From: Mastigamoeba balamuthi
Lineage: Eukaryota > Evosea > Mastigamoebida > Mastigamoebidae
Assembly: GCA_902651635.1 (NCBI GenBank)
Contig: CACRSC010000049.1
Location: 31,085-95,084 of the forward strand
Length of the DNA: 64,000 bases
Direction: 5' to 3'
In this document: in pieces, positions 63,501 through 64,000 of the stretch
How positions within the stretch are numbered: position 1 is the stretch's first letter
Layout of the letters: the number at the start of each line of letters is the position of its first letter
Position numbers and translations under genes: made by a program
The notes under the pieces: model-generated
What the model saw: the letters and a program-made list of their open reading frames with translations, nothing else
Databases searched by the model: none
What the model was told of the DNA's origin: nothing

Positions 63501-64000
63501 TGAGCGTCTGCTTCGAGTCGGCCGTCGAGGAGCGGACGATACACCGCGTGCTGCGGGGGTTCTCGCTCTGCGGGCAGCTGGCCGCGCGCTACCAGCTGAC
63601 CGAGGTCATCGACTACCTGGTCGTCTACCTCTGCAAGTCGACGGCGCTGCCCTTCAGCGTCCCCGTCGAGAACCCCGTGCTCTCGTTCGGCGCCAACCTC
63701 AAGGCCCACATCGCGGCCGAGGCCATGTTCGCGCTGGCCCGCGGCCACGCGAGCTTCCTGCGCGAGAGCTGGGTCAACGTGCTCGACATAGCCTCGGCGC
63801 TGCACGACATGGAGCTCGTCCCCGACGTCCCGGGCCTCCCGGACTTCACCCTCACCGAGGCGCCTGCCGCTGCCGACAGCAGGAAGGAGAAGCGCAAGAG
63901 CCACGGCCACGAGCACGGCGGCGCCGGGCAGAAGTCGGGCTCGTGGCTCGGGGCGCTGCTCTGGGGCTCGTCGGCGGGGCGCGAGGACGAGGAGGACGCG
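60545..64000 (+). CDS. GBF1: GBF1/Gea/GNOM-type ARF guanine nucleotide exchange factor (Sec7), 3' end beyond window
   Basis: Large ARF-GEF of the early Golgi, activating ARF1 for COPI coat formation. Exon 1 (VVTGEAHLVLAAMRLNKRWA) and exon 2 (YLRPFLDVIQAESTSGPITG, VALSAVHKILL) match the DCB domain of GBF1; the HUS part follows (ALRALLNLFATC, AVELYANYDCDLYCTNAL). The Sec7 domain starts at FLKNAPGLNK and includes EFNNNTLKEYIRLFNLVDHK, SFREFMQSYKTPGDANLISR, NADACYVNSYSVVLLNVDLH, NNNRGINNGKDFPREYLSDI. The catalytic glutamic-finger position reads PGD where nearly all Sec7 proteins have PGE. The intron at 62718-62780 can only be spliced with a GC donor (CAAG|GCACGG), as it has no in-phase GT. A single N in a CAG run at 61792 shifts the frame; this is an assembly point. 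The protein continues past 64000. Confidence 0.88.

Overview
The window is nuclear DNA of a free-living, GC-rich microbial eukaryote. Genes are interrupted by many short spliceosomal introns (often 38-130 nt), gene spacing is tight (about 100 bp between some divergent starts), and the proteins are eukaryotic: eIF3m, a GBF1/Gea-type ARF exchange factor, bZIP and forkhead-like factors, a FBXO11-like beta-helix protein, a DPY-30 protein, GT92 glycosyltransferases. A GrpE with a presequence-like start implies a mitochondrion or mitochondrion-related organelle. The mix would suit an amoebozoan such as an archamoeba, but I cannot assign the species. The DNA is a draft assembly: two long N gaps (14485-15156, 28947-29937) and three single Ns (24752, 47378, 61792), several of them at microsatellites.

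Layout. 0-2.6 kb: decayed sequence and an inverted 5' fragment of the next gene. 2.6-9 kb: tandem M4/thermolysin-like, probably GPI-anchored metalloproteases. 9.4-11.6 kb: DUF229 membrane protein. 11.9-14.4 kb (-): beta-helix protein, 5' end lost in a gap. 15.7-20.7 kb (-): a large chimeric protein joining CCCH zinc fingers, a receiver-like segment, an IRE1/RNase L-type pseudokinase with a RING/B-box-like cassette inside it, and a KEN RNase-like tail. 21-24.2 kb: tandem GT92 genes. 25 kb: GrpE. 26.1-31.8 kb: three tandem copies of an unrecognised family (fourth copy at 48.3-49.8 kb). 32-33 kb: metallo-beta-lactamase-fold protein. 33.7-36.2 kb (-): tandem F-box-like multi-pass membrane proteins. 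36.7-38.2 kb: two pseudogene fragments and a small coiled-coil gene. 38.4-44.7 kb: forkhead-like protein, a small unknown gene, eIF3m, DPY-30 protein. 44.7-48.3 kb: an AT-rich island without genes, holding 425-bp direct repeats and a strange GCGCTA/ATCGCTA-rich block. 50.3-64 kb: tail-anchored protein resembling phosphothreonine lyases, tRNA-Gln(CUG), D-malate/tartrate dehydrogenase, Nudix hydrolase, small basic coiled-coil protein, TKL kinase with tandem beta-grasp-like C-terminal domains, bZIP protein, GBF1-like ARF-GEF running off the end.

The themes are local tandem duplication (proteases, GT92, F-box/TM, the DUF7918/OTU-like family), small decayed copies next to live genes, and recurrent GC-AG introns whose donor reads AG|GCAC. 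The strongest candidate for something undescribed is the CCCH-pseudokinase(RING/B-box)-KEN protein; next are the four-member family and the tail-anchored lyase-like protein.
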